Assembly (NCBI RefSeq): GCF_024170005.1
Contig: NZ_JALJXJ010000015.1
Location: 1-64,000, forward strand
Length of the DNA: 64,000 nucleotides
Direction: 5' to 3'
Source of the DNA: Azospirillum lipoferum
Lineage (GTDB): Bacteria > Pseudomonadota > Alphaproteobacteria > Azospirillales > Azospirillaceae
Part shown: piece by piece, positions 17,021 through 26,171 of the stretch
Numbering within the stretch: the stretch's first letter is position 1
Layout: each line of letters begins with the position of its first letter
Made by a program: the position numbers and the translations under genes
Notes under the pieces: generated by a model
Seen by the model: the letters and a program-made list of their open reading frames with translations, nothing else
What the model was told of the DNA's origin: nothing
The model's database searches: none

Positions 17021-19645
17021 TCATTCGTCGATGTTGCGGGCCAGGACCTCGCGCTTGCCGGAGTGGTTGGGCTTGCTGACCACCCCTTCGGTCTCCATCC
17101 GCTCGATCAGGCGGGCGGCGGAGTTGTAGCCGATGCGCAGCTGGCGCTGGATGAAGCTGGTCGAGGCCTTGCGCTCGCGGCAGACCACCGCCACCGCCTT
17201 GTCGTAGAGGTCGTCGCCCGACCCGCCGCCGGCGCCGGGCAGGGCGCCGTCGTCGAAGGACTCCTCGCCCTCCTCATCCTCCAGGATGGCGTCGACATAG
17301 TTGGGCTCGCCCTGCGCCTTGAGGAATTTGACGATCTGCTCGACCTCATGGTCGGAGACGAAGGGACCGTGGACGCGGGTGATGCGGCCACCACCAGCCA
17401 TGTAGAGCATGTCGCCCTGGCCGAGCAGCTGCTCGGCGCCCTGTTCACCCAGGATGGTTCGGCTGTCGATCTTGCTGGTGACCTGGAAGCTGATGCGGGT
17501 CGGGAAGTTGGCCTTGATGGTGCCGGTGATGACATCGACCGACGGGCGCTGCGTCGCCATGATCAGGTGGATGCCGGCGGCGCGTGCCATCTGGGCAAGG
17601 CGCTGGATCGCCGCCTCGATGTCCTTGCCGGCGACCAGCATCAGGTCGGCCATCTCGTCGACGATGACCACGATGTAGGGCAGTTCGGTCAGGTCGAGCG
17701 GCTGCTCCTCGAACAGCGGTTTGCCGGTGTCGGGGTCGAAGCCGGTCTGGACACGGCGGGTCAGCGACTCGCCGCCCTCGCGCGCCTCGCGCAGGCGGGC
17801 GTTGTAGCCCTCGATGTTGCGGACGCCCAGCTTGGACATGTTGCGGTAGCGGTCCTCCATCTCCCGCACCGTCCATTTCAGCGCGACCACGGCCTTCTTC
17901 GGGTCGGTGACGACGGGTGTCAGCAGGTGGGGGATGCCCTCATAGACCGACAGTTCCAGCATCTTGGGGTCGATCATGATGAAGCGGCAGCGCTCCGGCG
18001 GCAGCCGGTAGAGCAGCGACAGGATCATCGTGTTGATCGCCACCGACTTGCCCGAGCCGGTGGTGCCGGCGACCAGCAGATGGGGGAAGCGGGCGAGGTC
18101 GGCGACCACCGGCTGCCCGCCGATGTCCTTGCCGAGCGCCAGCGCCAGCTTGCCGCCATGCTTGTCGAAGCCTTCCGCCGCCATCAGCTCGCGCAGCAGA
18201 ACGGTCTCGCGTTTGGCGTTGGGCAGCTCGACGCCGATGACGTTGCGGCCGGGAACCACGGCGACGCGGACCGACACCGCGCTCATCGAGCGGGCGATGT
18301 CGTCGGCAAGGCCGATGACGCGGGAGGACTTCGTGCCGGGAGCCGGCTCCAGTTCGTACAGGGTGACGACCGGGCCGGGATGGACCTTCTGGATCTCGCC
18401 GCGCACACCGAAGTCGCCCAGCACGCCTTCCAGCTGGCCGGCGTTGCGCTGGAGTGCCGTCTCGTCCAGCTGTTCGCCGCGGATGCCGGTGGGCGGCATC
18501 TGCAGCAGGTCGAGCGGCGGCAGCTCGTAGCCCTGCGGCCCCTCCTCCTCGCCCAGCGGCAGGCGGCTCTGGCGCGGGTCGTTCTTCGCCGCCTCGCGCT
18601 CCGACGTCGCCGATTTGGGCGGAGTGACGATGGGGACGGCGCGGACCGGCTTGTCGGCTGTACTCAGGGGGGAAGGCGGGGCGGCAGCCGGACCGGCGGA
18701 CAGGGGAACCGGACCGGCGTCGAGACCGGCCGGGGGCAGCGGGGTCACCTGAACGGCCTCGTCGAAGCGCGGGCGGTTGCGTTTCGGCGCATCGCCGCCG
18801 CGTAGCGAATCGTCCACCGCGACCGAGGCGGCCTGGGCCGCGTTGCGGCCGTGGCGGCGCAGGACATCGACGCCGTTGCCGAAGCCACGGCGGACCATGC
18901 GGACGCCATTGACCATGCCGCGGCCGAGCGCGCGGAAGCTGGCGATCCACTCGCCGATGGACAGGCCGGCGGCCAGGAACAGCACCAGACCGCCGCCCAC
19001 CGCGGCGGCGGTCGCCACCATCGGCTCGGCCCCGAACAGGTTGCCGACTCCACGAAGCAGCACCTGACCGACGCTGCCGCCGGGAAGCGGGGCGAGCGGA
19101 TCGGTGGAGGCGTCGGTCAGGCCGGCCAGCGCCATCGCCACCAGAAACACGCCCCACAGGGCCAGAACGGTGCGGAACAGCGGGTTGCCGAGCTTGCGCT
19201 GGGCACCCAGCCGCCAGCCCCAGAACATCGGCACCAGCGCGATGACGAAGGCGGCCCAGCCCAGCGACTGGATCAGCAGGTCGGCGGCATAGGCGCCCGG
19301 GGTGCCGAACAGGTTGCGCGCGCTTCCCGCCGTGGCGGGGATCGAGTTCAGCGAGGCGTCATGCGGGTCGTAGCTGCCCAGCAGCACCATCAGCAGCAGG
19401 CCGAACAGGCCGAGCACGAAGCCCATCGCCTCGCGCGCGCGGGCGACGACGAAGGCGCGCATGGCCGGGGAGAAGAAGGGCGGCTTATCCTGCCGGCCGC
19501 GGCCGGGACGGATGCGGTCCTTTCCCGGTTCCTTCGCCGCGTCTCTGGGCACTCCGTCTCTGGGCACCCCCTTGCGCGGGCTGGGGGCGGGGCGTCCCAG
19601 GCTGGGCCGGGGGCGCGCGGAGGAGGGGCCGGCGGGTCGGGCCAT
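17021..19645 (-). CDS. ftsK: DNA translocase FtsK
   Basis: 874 aa. A basic, Pro-rich N-terminus is followed by four membrane helices (about residues 60-220), a linker, then the RecA-like motor with Walker A in AGTTGSGKSVAINTM and Walker B IVVIVDEMADLMLVAGK, and MATQRPSVDVITGTIK. The C-terminal gamma domain (winged helix, SFIQRQLRIGYNSAARLIE) recognises chromosome-orienting sequences. It pumps DNA at the division septum and activates dimer resolution. The ATG at 19645 is preferred to an upstream TTG because ACGAGG lies nine bases upstream. It follows the aminotransferase gene on the same strand. Confidence 0.97.
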   Translation of the reverse strand: MARPAGPSSARPRPSLGRPAPSPRKGVPRDGVPRDAAKEPGKDRIRPGRGRQDKPPFFSPAMRAFVVARAREAMGFVLGLFGLLLMVLLGSYDPHDASLNSIPATAGSARNLFGTPGAYAADLLIQSLGWAAFVIALVPMFWGWRLGAQRKLGNPLFRTVLALWGVFLVAMALAGLTDASTDPLAPLPGGSVGQVLLRGVGNLFGAEPMVATAAAVGGGLVLFLAAGLSIGEWIASFRALGRGMVNGVRMVRRGFGNGVDVLRRHGRNAAQAASVAVDDSLRGGDAPKRNRPRFDEAVQVTPLPPAGLDAGPVPLSAGPAAAPPSPLSTADKPVRAVPIVTPPKSATSEREAAKNDPRQSRLPLGEEEGPQGYELPPLDLLQMPPTGIRGEQLDETALQRNAGQLEGVLGDFGVRGEIQKVHPGPVVTLYELEPAPGTKSSRVIGLADDIARSMSAVSVRVAVVPGRNVIGVELPNAKRETVLLRELMAAEGFDKHGGKLALALGKDIGGQPVVADLARFPHLLVAGTTGSGKSVAINTMILSLLYRLPPERCRFIMIDPKMLELSVYEGIPHLLTPVVTDPKKAVVALKWTVREMEDRYRNMSKLGVRNIEGYNARLREAREGGESLTRRVQTGFDPDTGKPLFEEQPLDLTELPYIVVIVDEMADLMLVAGKDIEAAIQRLAQMARAAGIHLIMATQRPSVDVITGTIKANFPTRISFQVTSKIDSRTILGEQGAEQLLGQGDMLYMAGGGRITRVHGPFVSDHEVEQIVKFLKAQGEPNYVDAILEDEEGEESFDDGALPGAGGGSGDDLYDKAVAVVCRERKASTSFIQRQLRIGYNSAARLIERMETEGVVSKPNHSGKREVLARNIDE

Positions 19646-19701
19646 GGGACGGGAACCTCGTGCTGTAGAAACCAAAAATACAGGGGGCTGATCGGAACCG
19701 G

Positions 19702-20958
19702 TCAGCCGAGAATGCGGACGATGGACGCGCAGGCCTGGGCGACGGTGTCGGTGTCCTGAACCAGGGCAACGCGGATGAAGGCGTCACCGGGGTTCGGCTC
19801 GCCGGGATTGCTGCGCGACAGATAGGCGCCGGGCAGGACGCGGACCGCCCCCTCCGCCCACAGCCGCTTCGCCGCCTCCTCGCCGTTGCCGACCTCCAGC
19901 CACAGGAAGAAGCCGCCGGCCGGCCGGTAATAGCCGTAGCGGCCGCCCAGCTCCGCCTCCGCCGCCGCGAATTTTGCGCGGTAGGCGGCGCGGTTCTCCT
20001 CCACATGCGCCTCGTCGCGCCACAGCGCGGTGCTGGCGGCCAGGATCGGCAGCGGCATGCCGGCGCAGCCGTAGCTGCGCAGGCGGGAGAAGCGCCCGAT
20101 CAGTGCCGGGTCGCCGGCGACGAAGCCGGAGCGCAGGCCGGCGGCGCTCGACCGCTTGGACAGGGAATGGAAGACCAGCAGGTTGGCCCAGGGCTTGCCG
20201 TCCTCGTGGGGCAAGCTGGCGGCAACCTGCAATGCGCCGACCGGCGGGGCGTCCAGCCAGATCTCGGCATAGCATTCGTCGACCGCCAGCACGAAGCCGT
20301 ACTGCCGCGCCAGACCGATGGCCTTGGCGAGATAGGCCGGCGTCGCCGCGGCACCCTGCGGGTTGGCGGGGGTGCAGAGATAGAAGAGGGCGGTGCGTTC
20401 CAGCAGTTCCGGCGTCAGGGCGTCGAGGTCGGGCAGGAAGCCGGTCTCGCGCGTCGCCGACAGGAACACCGGCTCCGCCCCCGCCATCACCGCCGCCCCC
20501 TCATAGGGGGCGTAGAAGGGGTTGGGCATCAGCACCGCCGGCTGGCGCCCGGCCTTCTGCGTCGGCACCGCCAGCAGGGCCAGCATGAACAGCGCTTCGC
20601 GCGTGCCGGACAGCGGCAGGACGGAGCTGTCGGCGTGCAGCAGCCCGGCCGGCAGACCGTAACGGCGGGTCAGCCAGTCGCCGGCCGCGGCGCGGAACTC
20701 CGGCGTGCCGCCGACCGGCGGGTACTTGTTCCAGCCCGACGCGCTGGCGCGCAGCGTCTCCTCGATGATGGTGGGCGGGGTGTGCTGCGGCTCGCCCACC
20801 GTCAGCAGGATGGGGGCGACGTTGGCGCGCGGCGTGATCGGCGCCAGCAGATTGGCGAGCCGGGTGAAGGGATAGTCGGTCAGCAGGTCGAGCCGGTCGT
20901 TGCCGATCGCCTCGGTGAAGACGGCACCGCTGTTGACGCTGAAATCCGCAAGAACCAT
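19702..20958 (-). CDS. dapC: PLP-dependent aminotransferase, N-succinyldiaminopimelate aminotransferase type
   Basis: 418 aa fold-type I aminotransferase. YPFTRLANLLAPITP, LTVGEPQHTPP and the PLP-binding Lys in FHSLSKRSSAAGLRSGF (about residue 265) match DapC-type enzymes that make N-succinyl-LL-diaminopimelate from the keto form with glutamate. NPFYAPYEGAAVMAG and DECYAEIW are also conserved. A succinyl-specific function is likely but related aspartate or alanine aminotransferases look similar. An aminotransferase gene (aat) has been reported near glnZ in Azospirillum, which fits the glnK-like gene nearby. Confidence 0.88.
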   Translation of the reverse strand: MVLADFSVNSGAVFTEAIGNDRLDLLTDYPFTRLANLLAPITPRANVAPILLTVGEPQHTPPTIIEETLRASASGWNKYPPVGGTPEFRAAAGDWLTRRYGLPAGLLHADSSVLPLSGTREALFMLALLAVPTQKAGRQPAVLMPNPFYAPYEGAAVMAGAEPVFLSATRETGFLPDLDALTPELLERTALFYLCTPANPQGAAATPAYLAKAIGLARQYGFVLAVDECYAEIWLDAPPVGALQVAASLPHEDGKPWANLLVFHSLSKRSSAAGLRSGFVAGDPALIGRFSRLRSYGCAGMPLPILAASTALWRDEAHVEENRAAYRAKFAAAEAELGGRYGYYRPAGGFFLWLEVGNGEEAAKRLWAEGAVRVLPGAYLSRSNPGEPNPGDAFIRVALVQDTDTVAQACASIVRILG

Positions 20959-21170
20959 GGCGACCGCAACCCTTTTCGCACCCCGGATGCCGCGCCCCGG
21001 CCCGGGGAGGCGGCCACGTCTCGTGAGGGACCGATCCTATCGGCGGGGCACGGGGGGCACAAGCGCCCAGAACCTTTGGGCGCGGCGGGTGGCCGAACGG
21101 TCACAGGAGACAGAAGATCGTGTACTTGCGAGTCGCTCCTCATTTCATCCGGGCGATATTGACGCCCGTT

Positions 21171-21186
21171 TTTTATCCGGGTAAAA
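21171..21186. promoter_or_regulatory. Near-perfect palindrome TTTTATCCGGGTAAAA upstream of the DUF2239 gene
   Basis: Sixteen bases with one mismatched pair, centred 36 bases before the DUF2239 start. Its position overlaps the probable promoter, so it is a good operator candidate; no regulator gene is adjacent. Confidence 0.5.
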
Positions 21187-21214
21187 TTTGCTCATCACAA
21201 TTGGAGTTCCGACC

Positions 21215-21793
21215 ATGTCCGTTACCGCCGAAACTCTCTGCACCGCGTTCCGGGGCGAGCGCCGCCTTGCCGCCGGGGACGCGCTGAGCGTCGCACGGGC
21301 AGTGCGGGCAGCACTGGATGCGGAGCCGGACGGACCGCCGGTGCTGGTGTTCGACGATGCCACCGGCAAGGTGGTCGACCTCGACCTGCGGGGAAACGAT
21401 GCCGAGCTTGCGTGGCGTCTTTCTCCCCCGCCGCGGGGGCCGGGGCGGCCGAAGCTGGGGGTGGTGGCGCGGGAGGTGACGCTGCTGCCGCGCCATTGGG
21501 AATGGCTGAACGCCCAGCCGGGCGGGGCGTCGGTGGCGCTGCGCAAGCTGGTGGACGAGGCGCGCAAGGGAAGCGAGACGAAGGACCGCGTGCGCCGGGC
21601 GCAGGAGGCCGCCTATCGCGTCATGCTGGAACTGGCCGGCGACCGGCCGGGCTATGAGGAGGCTGTGCGGGCGCTCTATGCGGCAGATCAGGCGCGGTTC
21701 GATGCGCTGACGGCAGACTGGCCGGCCGACCTACGCGATTATGCCCGTGCGCTGGCTGCCGATGCCTTCACCAACTCAGGCGAGGGCGGCTGA
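21215..21793 (+). CDS. DUF2239 family protein
   Basis: 192 aa, soluble. TLCTAFRGERRLAAGDALSV, VLVFDDATGKVVDLDLRG, GRPKLGVVAREVTLLPRHW and WLNAQPGGASVALRKLVDEA are typical of the DUF2239 family. The GRPKLGVVAREVTLLPRHWE segment looks like a short DNA-binding motif as in ribbon-helix-helix proteins, and a regulator role is possible; the function is unknown. GGAG lies nine bases before the chosen ATG. A palindrome sits at 21171-21186. Confidence 0.85.
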   Translation: MSVTAETLCTAFRGERRLAAGDALSVARAVRAALDAEPDGPPVLVFDDATGKVVDLDLRGNDAELAWRLSPPPRGPGRPKLGVVAREVTLLPRHWEWLNAQPGGASVALRKLVDEARKGSETKDRVRRAQEAAYRVMLELAGDRPGYEEAVRALYAADQARFDALTADWPADLRDYARALAADAFTNSGEGG

Positions 21794-21829
21794 GAACAAG
21801 CGAGCAGGCGCGCGAAGGGCGCGCCCGCC

Positions 21830-21859
21830 GGGTCCGTTCCTGCCGGAAGGAGCGGACCC
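21830..21859. terminator. Hairpin between convergent DUF2239 and glnK genes
   Basis: GGGTCCGTTCC and GGAGCGGACCC form an 11-base stem with one G-U pair. There is no T tract, but its place between two convergent stops suggests a shared transcript end. Confidence 0.4.
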
Positions 21860-21874
21860 CGTCGGCCGGCAGCC

Positions 21875-22213
21875 TTACAGCGCCTCGGCGTTGGTCTCGC
21901 CGGTGCGGATGCGCACGGCCTGGGCGATCTCCAGCACGAAGATCTTGCCGTCGCCGATGCGGCCGGTGTTGGCGGCCTTCTGGATCGCTTCCACCACCTG
22001 CTCGTACTGGTCGTCGGACACGGCGACCTCGACCTTCACCTTGGGCAGGAAGCTCACGGAATATTCGGCGCCGCGGTAGATTTCCGTCTGGCCCTTCTGG
22101 CGGCCGAAGCCCTTGACCTCGCTGACGGTCAGGCCCTGGATCCCGAGCGACGTCAGCGCCTCGCGCACTTCGTCGAGCTTGAACGGCTTGATGATGGCCA
22201 TAACCAGTTTCAT
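21875..22213 (-). CDS. glnK: Nitrogen regulatory PII protein, GlnK/GlnZ type
   Basis: 112 aa PII signal protein. MKLVMAIIKPFKLDEVREAL begins a trimeric ferredoxin-like fold; the T-loop carries the uridylylated Tyr51 (YRGAEY51), and TGRIGDGKIFVLEI is the B-loop that binds ATP/ADP and 2-oxoglutarate. The sequence resembles the Azospirillum second PII protein GlnZ more than GlnB (which begins MKKIEAIIKPFKLDEVKEAL as I recall). It would regulate AmtB, DraT/DraG and glutamine metabolism. There is no adjacent amtB, unlike in most GlnK loci. A sigma-54-like promoter lies about 140 bases upstream. Confidence 0.95.
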   Translation of the reverse strand: MKLVMAIIKPFKLDEVREALTSLGIQGLTVSEVKGFGRQKGQTEIYRGAEYSVSFLPKVKVEVAVSDDQYEQVVEAIQKAANTGRIGDGKIFVLEIAQAVRIRTGETNAEAL

Positions 22214-22352
22214 GTGGCTTCCCCTTAAAGCGTTGTTCCGGCCGCGTGCAAGGCTTTGGCCGCCCGGTTGCGGTTCAAGTCCGGCCTGACACCGTACCGT
22301 CCTCCCGCCGATGGCCCAAGCCTGTTCGCGTCGACCGCAAAAATCAACGACT

Positions 22353-22367
22353 ACAAGAATCGTGCCG
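22353..22367 (-). promoter_or_regulatory. Sigma-54 (-24/-12)-like promoter for glnK/glnZ
   Basis: On the minus strand CCGGCACGATTCTTGT matches the TGGCACG-N4-TTGC consensus with the essential GG kept and GT in place of GC at -12. It lies about 140 bases before the PII start. NtrC/sigma-54 control of glnZ is known in Azospirillum; I could not point to clear NtrC boxes. Confidence 0.5.
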
Positions 22368-22607
22368 GTTGAAATGTGCTGGACCGATGGGAATATGCCT
22401 GCTGATTGGGCGCCCAAAAGGGCGGCATTTGCCCTAAAATCGTGCAGCGACAATCTGTCCGGCTGTCAGCATGCGCCGGGCGGGGACTGGACACTGGACA
22501 GGACGCCGCAGTGCGACAATTGTTTGACCGCGCCGGCGGCGCCGGCAAGGGTCAAGCCCGACCGGTCCCCGCGGCGCATGGACGAAAGCGAGAAGGCAGC
22601 GAGCATC

Positions 22608-23882
22608 ATGGCCGTACCGGGCACCGAATCGGGCAACGCGACCGTCCCCCCGCAGGGCGGCGACATCACCACGGAGGTCGTGGTGCTGGGCGGCGGTCTG
22701 GCCGGTCTGACCATGGCGGCGGCGCTGGCCAGCGCCGGCGTGCCGGTGGTCTGCATCGACCAGGACAGCCCCGAACGCATGGGCGACCGGGAGTTCGACA
22801 TCCGCACCACCGCGATCTCCTACGCTTCCAAGATGGTGCTGGAGGCGGCGGGCGTGTGGCACCACATGGCCGATCAGGCCGGCCCGATGCTGGACATCCG
22901 CATCGCCGATCAGTTCTCGCCCCTGTTCATCCATTACGACCACACCGAACTGGCGATGGAGGGCAAGCACCAGCCCTTCGGCTGGATCCTGGACAACAAG
23001 GACATCCGTCACGCCCTGTTCACCCGCGCGGCCGAGTTGCCGGGTCTGGTCCATCTGGCGCCGGCCAAGGCGGTGACGGTGGAGCGCAAGCGGTCCGGCG
23101 TTTCGGTGCGGCTGGCCGACGGGCGCACCGTGCGCGGCCGGCTGCTGGTCGGCGCCGACGGGCGGCGGTCGATGGCGCGGGAAAGCGCCGGGATCAAGGT
23201 GCGGCGCTGGTCCTACGACCAGAGCGCCATCATCTGCACCATCCGCCACACCGAACCGAACAAGGGCGTCGCGGTCGAGCATTTCCTGCCCAACGGCCCC
23301 TTCGCCGTCCTGCCGATGACGGACAACCGCTGCTCCATCGTGTGGAGCGAAAAGTCCTCGCTGGTCGACACCTATCTGAAGCTGCCCGACGACCAGTTCA
23401 TCGACGAGCTGCAACGGCGCTCCGGCGGCTATCTCGGCGAGATCACGCTGCTGACCAAGCGCGAGGCCTGGCCGCTGTCGGTCCTGCTGGCCGACCGCTT
23501 CATCGCCGACCGGCTGGCCCTGGTGGGCGAGGCGGCGCACGCCATCCATCCGATCGCCGGGCAGGGGCTCAACCTCGGCATGCGCGACGTCGCCGCACTG
23601 GCGGAGGTGGTGGTCGACGCCTATCGCCTGGGGCTGGATGTCGGCGGGCCGGAGGTGCTGGCGCGCTTCCAGCGCTGGCGCCGCTTCGACACCGTGCTGC
23701 TGGCGGCGGTGTGCGACGGGCTGGTCCATCTGTTCTCCAACAACATCCCGCCGGTGAAGCTGGCCCGCGACCTGGGCATGGCGGTGATCAACCGGCTGCC
23801 GCCGGTCAAGCGCTTCTTCATGAAGCATGCCATGGGCGTGGTCGGCGACCTGCCGCGGATGATCAAGGGGCAGCCGCTTTAA
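22608..23882 (+). CDS. ubiH: UbiH/UbiF/VisC-family FAD-dependent hydroxylase (ubiquinone synthesis)
   Basis: 424 aa flavoprotein monooxygenase. The FAD-binding fingerprint VVVLGGGLAGLTMAAALASA is near residue 25; FDIRTTAIS, the DG motif LVGADGRRSMARE and the second FAD motif LVGEAAHAIHPIAGQGLNLG (about 305) define the UbiH/COQ6 family, which hydroxylates the ubiquinone ring at the membrane. Which ring position (UbiH, UbiF, UbiL) cannot be told from sequence alone. The ATG at 22608 follows GAGAAGG; an ATG ten codons earlier (22578) is possible. It is divergent from glnK. Confidence 0.85.
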   Translation: MAVPGTESGNATVPPQGGDITTEVVVLGGGLAGLTMAAALASAGVPVVCIDQDSPERMGDREFDIRTTAISYASKMVLEAAGVWHHMADQAGPMLDIRIADQFSPLFIHYDHTELAMEGKHQPFGWILDNKDIRHALFTRAAELPGLVHLAPAKAVTVERKRSGVSVRLADGRTVRGRLLVGADGRRSMARESAGIKVRRWSYDQSAIICTIRHTEPNKGVAVEHFLPNGPFAVLPMTDNRCSIVWSEKSSLVDTYLKLPDDQFIDELQRRSGGYLGEITLLTKREAWPLSVLLADRFIADRLALVGEAAHAIHPIAGQGLNLGMRDVAALAEVVVDAYRLGLDVGGPEVLARFQRWRRFDTVLLAAVCDGLVHLFSNNIPPVKLARDLGMAVINRLPPVKRFFMKHAMGVVGDLPRMIKGQPL

Positions 23883-24005
23883 ACCCGGCCTTTTTTAAGC
23901 AGCAGCCACTTTGATCCGGCACCGGTAATCCTTGGCAGCGGGAGGCGGACGCCTTATGTCCGCCATACCGCCCGGTTAAGGGATTCGGGCTCCGAACGAC
24001 CAAGG

Positions 24006-24677
24006 ATGAAGACCGTGCTTCGCCGCCTTTCCGCCGCCCTGCTGTTTGCCGCTCTCCTGGCCCCGCTGCCGGCGGCCTTCGCCCCGTCCGCTGTCGCTGC
24101 ACCGGCCAGCCCCGTCTCGCTGTCGGCGCAGGACCAGGCGGTCGTCGCCAAGGTGGAGGAGTATCTGAACGGGATCACCACCCTGCAATCGAAGTTCCTG
24201 CAGGTGGCGCCGAACGGGCGGCAGGCCACCGGCACCTTCTATCTATGGCGGCCCGGCCGGATGCGGCTGGAATATGATCGGCCGCTGAAGGACTTCATCG
24301 TCGCCGACGGCAGCTTCGTCTTCTATTGGGACGGCGAGATGCGCCAGCAGTCGAGCGCGCCGATCGGCTCGACGCTGGCCGACTTCATCCTGCGCAAGAA
24401 CATCCGGCTGTCGGGCGACGTCACCGTCACCGACGTGTTCCAGGCCCCCGGCGTGATCGAGGTCAGCCTGCTGGAGACCAAGGATCCCGGCAAGGGCACC
24501 CTGACCCTGGTGTTCGAGGACCGTCCCTTCCAGTTGCGCAAGTGGCGGGTGCTGGACGCCCAGGGCCTGACCACCGAGGTGGCCCTGCTGAACCCGCGCA
24601 CCGATGTCACCTTCGACCGCGAGATGTTCTATTTCAAGGAGCCCGCGCGCGGATCGGACTTCGGCCGGAACAACTGA
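24006..24677 (+). CDS. lolA: Outer-membrane lipoprotein carrier protein LolA
   Basis: 223 aa periplasmic protein with a signal peptide (RRLSAALLFAALLAPLPAAF, cleavage near AVAAPASP). The mature part has the LolA fold: VEEYLNGITTLQSKFLQVAP, FYLWRPGRMRLEYDRPLKDF and IVADGSFVFYWD are characteristic. It shuttles lipoproteins from LolCDE to the outer membrane. It lies 123 bases after the hydroxylase gene on the same strand. Confidence 0.92.
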   Translation: MKTVLRRLSAALLFAALLAPLPAAFAPSAVAAPASPVSLSAQDQAVVAKVEEYLNGITTLQSKFLQVAPNGRQATGTFYLWRPGRMRLEYDRPLKDFIVADGSFVFYWDGEMRQQSSAPIGSTLADFILRKNIRLSGDVTVTDVFQAPGVIEVSLLETKDPGKGTLTLVFEDRPFQLRKWRVLDAQGLTTEVALLNPRTDVTFDREMFYFKEPARGSDFGRNN

Positions 24678-24760
24678 GCGGCCGGCCGCAAGCGGGCAAC
24701 AAACCCCTTCGCCTCCTGTTGTCATTCGATGGCGCATATGACGGCAGCGGGAGGCTTTCC

Positions 24761-25426
24761 ATGTCCTACGATCAGGCGGATCGGTCCAGGCTTGACCCAG
24801 GGCTCAACCCGGAACTCGGGCCGGCGGGCCGTCTGCGCAGCATGAACATGGTGCTGGCGCGCAACTGGTGGGCGCTCGCCCTGCGCGGGGCGGCGGCGAT
24901 CCTGCTGGGGGTGCTGGCCCTGCTGATGCCGGGGGTGACGGTGGCGACGCTGGCGCTGACCTTCTCGGCCTATCTGCTGCTGGACGGCGTCTTCGCCATC
25001 CTGGCCGGCATCCGCGCCTCCCGCCACCATGAACGCTCGCTGCCCTTCATCCTGGAGGGCGTCGTCAGCCTGATCGCCGGCATCGTCGCCGCGTTGTGGC
25101 CGGCCGCCAGCCTGTTCGCCCTGGTGTTCCTGATCGCCGCCTGGTCGGTCATCACCGGCTTCGCCGAGGTGATGGGAGCCTGGCGCATGGACCGCACCCA
25201 CGGCAAATGGGCCTGGGGTGTCGCCGGCGTGATGTCGATCCTGTTCGGACTCAGCATGTGGGTGCTGCCGGCGCTGGGTCTGCTGGCGCTCGCCTGGGGG
25301 GTGGCGGCCTATCTGATCGCCTTCGGGGTGCTGGCGCTGGTGACCGCCTTCCGGCTGCGGCACTGCCACCGGGAAAACAACGCCTCGGGCGGCGGTTCCG
25401 GCGGGGGGATGGCGGCGGCGGTTTGA
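24761..25426 (+). CDS. HdeD/DUF308 family membrane protein
   Basis: 221 aa with six hydrophobic segments in repeated pairs (AAAILLGVLALLMPGVTVAT, LLDGVFAILAGIRASRHHER, LIAGIVAALWPAASLFALVF, AWGVAGVMSILFGLSMWVLP), the pattern of HdeD-like DUF308 proteins, which are linked to acid or envelope stress in enterics. A cytoplasmic N-terminal tail of about 40 residues precedes the first helix and a Gly-rich tail ends the protein. GGGAGG precedes the ATG at 24761. Confidence 0.85.
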   Translation: MSYDQADRSRLDPGLNPELGPAGRLRSMNMVLARNWWALALRGAAAILLGVLALLMPGVTVATLALTFSAYLLLDGVFAILAGIRASRHHERSLPFILEGVVSLIAGIVAALWPAASLFALVFLIAAWSVITGFAEVMGAWRMDRTHGKWAWGVAGVMSILFGLSMWVLPALGLLALAWGVAAYLIAFGVLALVTAFRLRHCHRENNASGGGSGGGMAAAV

Positions 25427-25479
25427 AGGGGCCGGTGGGGAGGAACTTTACTGAGAGAACCTCCCCCTGTGTTCGCCGA

Positions 25480-26133
25480 TCAGTCGCGGTCGGGCGCACC
25501 GAGCGGAAAGTAGGACCGGTAAGGGCGCCCTTCGTCGACGGCGCGCGCGATCGAAGGCCGTGCCAGCAGGCGCGAGCGATAGTCCCGCAGCCGCGGGAAA
25601 CCGGGGCCGATCCGGTGAACCCAATCGGCATAAAAGAGAGACGGAGCCGCGGCGCAGTCGGCCATGGTGAAGCTTTCGCCTGCCGCCCAGCGTCTGCCTG
25701 ACAGCCTCTCCTCCAGCCACGCATAGGCCGTATCGAGATCCCGGCGGGCTTTTTCCTTCACCTCGTCCAGCCGCGTCGCGTCCGGTCGCAGCGACTCGAA
25801 CACCGGCGCCTGCATCGCCGTCATGACGTAGTTGTCGAAGAACCGATCCATCAGCCGGACCTCCAGGGCGGCGTCACCATCGTCGGGAAGCCATCGGATC
25901 GGCCCGGCATGGTGGAGATCCAGATGTTCGATGATGATGCTGGATTCCACGACCGTGCGGCCGTTGTCGACCAGCACCGGAAAGCGTCCGAGTGGCCAGA
26001 GCGTCGCCCGCTCCGCCGCCGCGCCGGGTTCTTCCAGATTCCGGTAGGTGAAGGGAATGTCGTTCTCCCAGAGCGCGATCAGCACCTTCTGGGAATAGGA
26101 TGAGAAGGGATGTGCATAGAGCGTCAGCGACAT
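25480..26133 (-). CDS. Glutathione S-transferase family protein
   Basis: 217 aa. The N-terminal thioredoxin-like domain (LTLYAHPFSSYSQKVLIALW, GRFPVLVDNGRTVVESSIII) has the active Ser/Tyr region SSYSQK and the glutathione-binding VESS. The C-terminal helical domain includes FTMADCAAAPSLFYAD. It probably conjugates glutathione to electrophiles. GGAGG lies a few bases before the ATG at 26133. It is divergent from an HxlR regulator, with a perfect palindrome 12 bases upstream of the start, which suggests direct repression by that regulator. Confidence 0.9.
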   Translation of the reverse strand: MSLTLYAHPFSSYSQKVLIALWENDIPFTYRNLEEPGAAAERATLWPLGRFPVLVDNGRTVVESSIIIEHLDLHHAGPIRWLPDDGDAALEVRLMDRFFDNYVMTAMQAPVFESLRPDATRLDEVKEKARRDLDTAYAWLEERLSGRRWAAGESFTMADCAAAPSLFYADWVHRIGPGFPRLRDYRSRLLARPSIARAVDEGRPYRSYFPLGAPDRD

Positions 26134-26144
26134 CGGGGCACCTC

Positions 26145-26171
26145 CAACTGCTTGCAATCTGCAAGCAGTTG
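26145..26171. promoter_or_regulatory. Perfect 12-bp palindrome, probable HxlR operator
   Basis: CAACTGCTTGCA and TGCAAGCAGTTG are separated by three bases (ATC). An extra half site TGCAAGC lies at 26197-26203. They sit in the 85-base gap between the divergent GST and HxlR genes. Confidence 0.75.
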
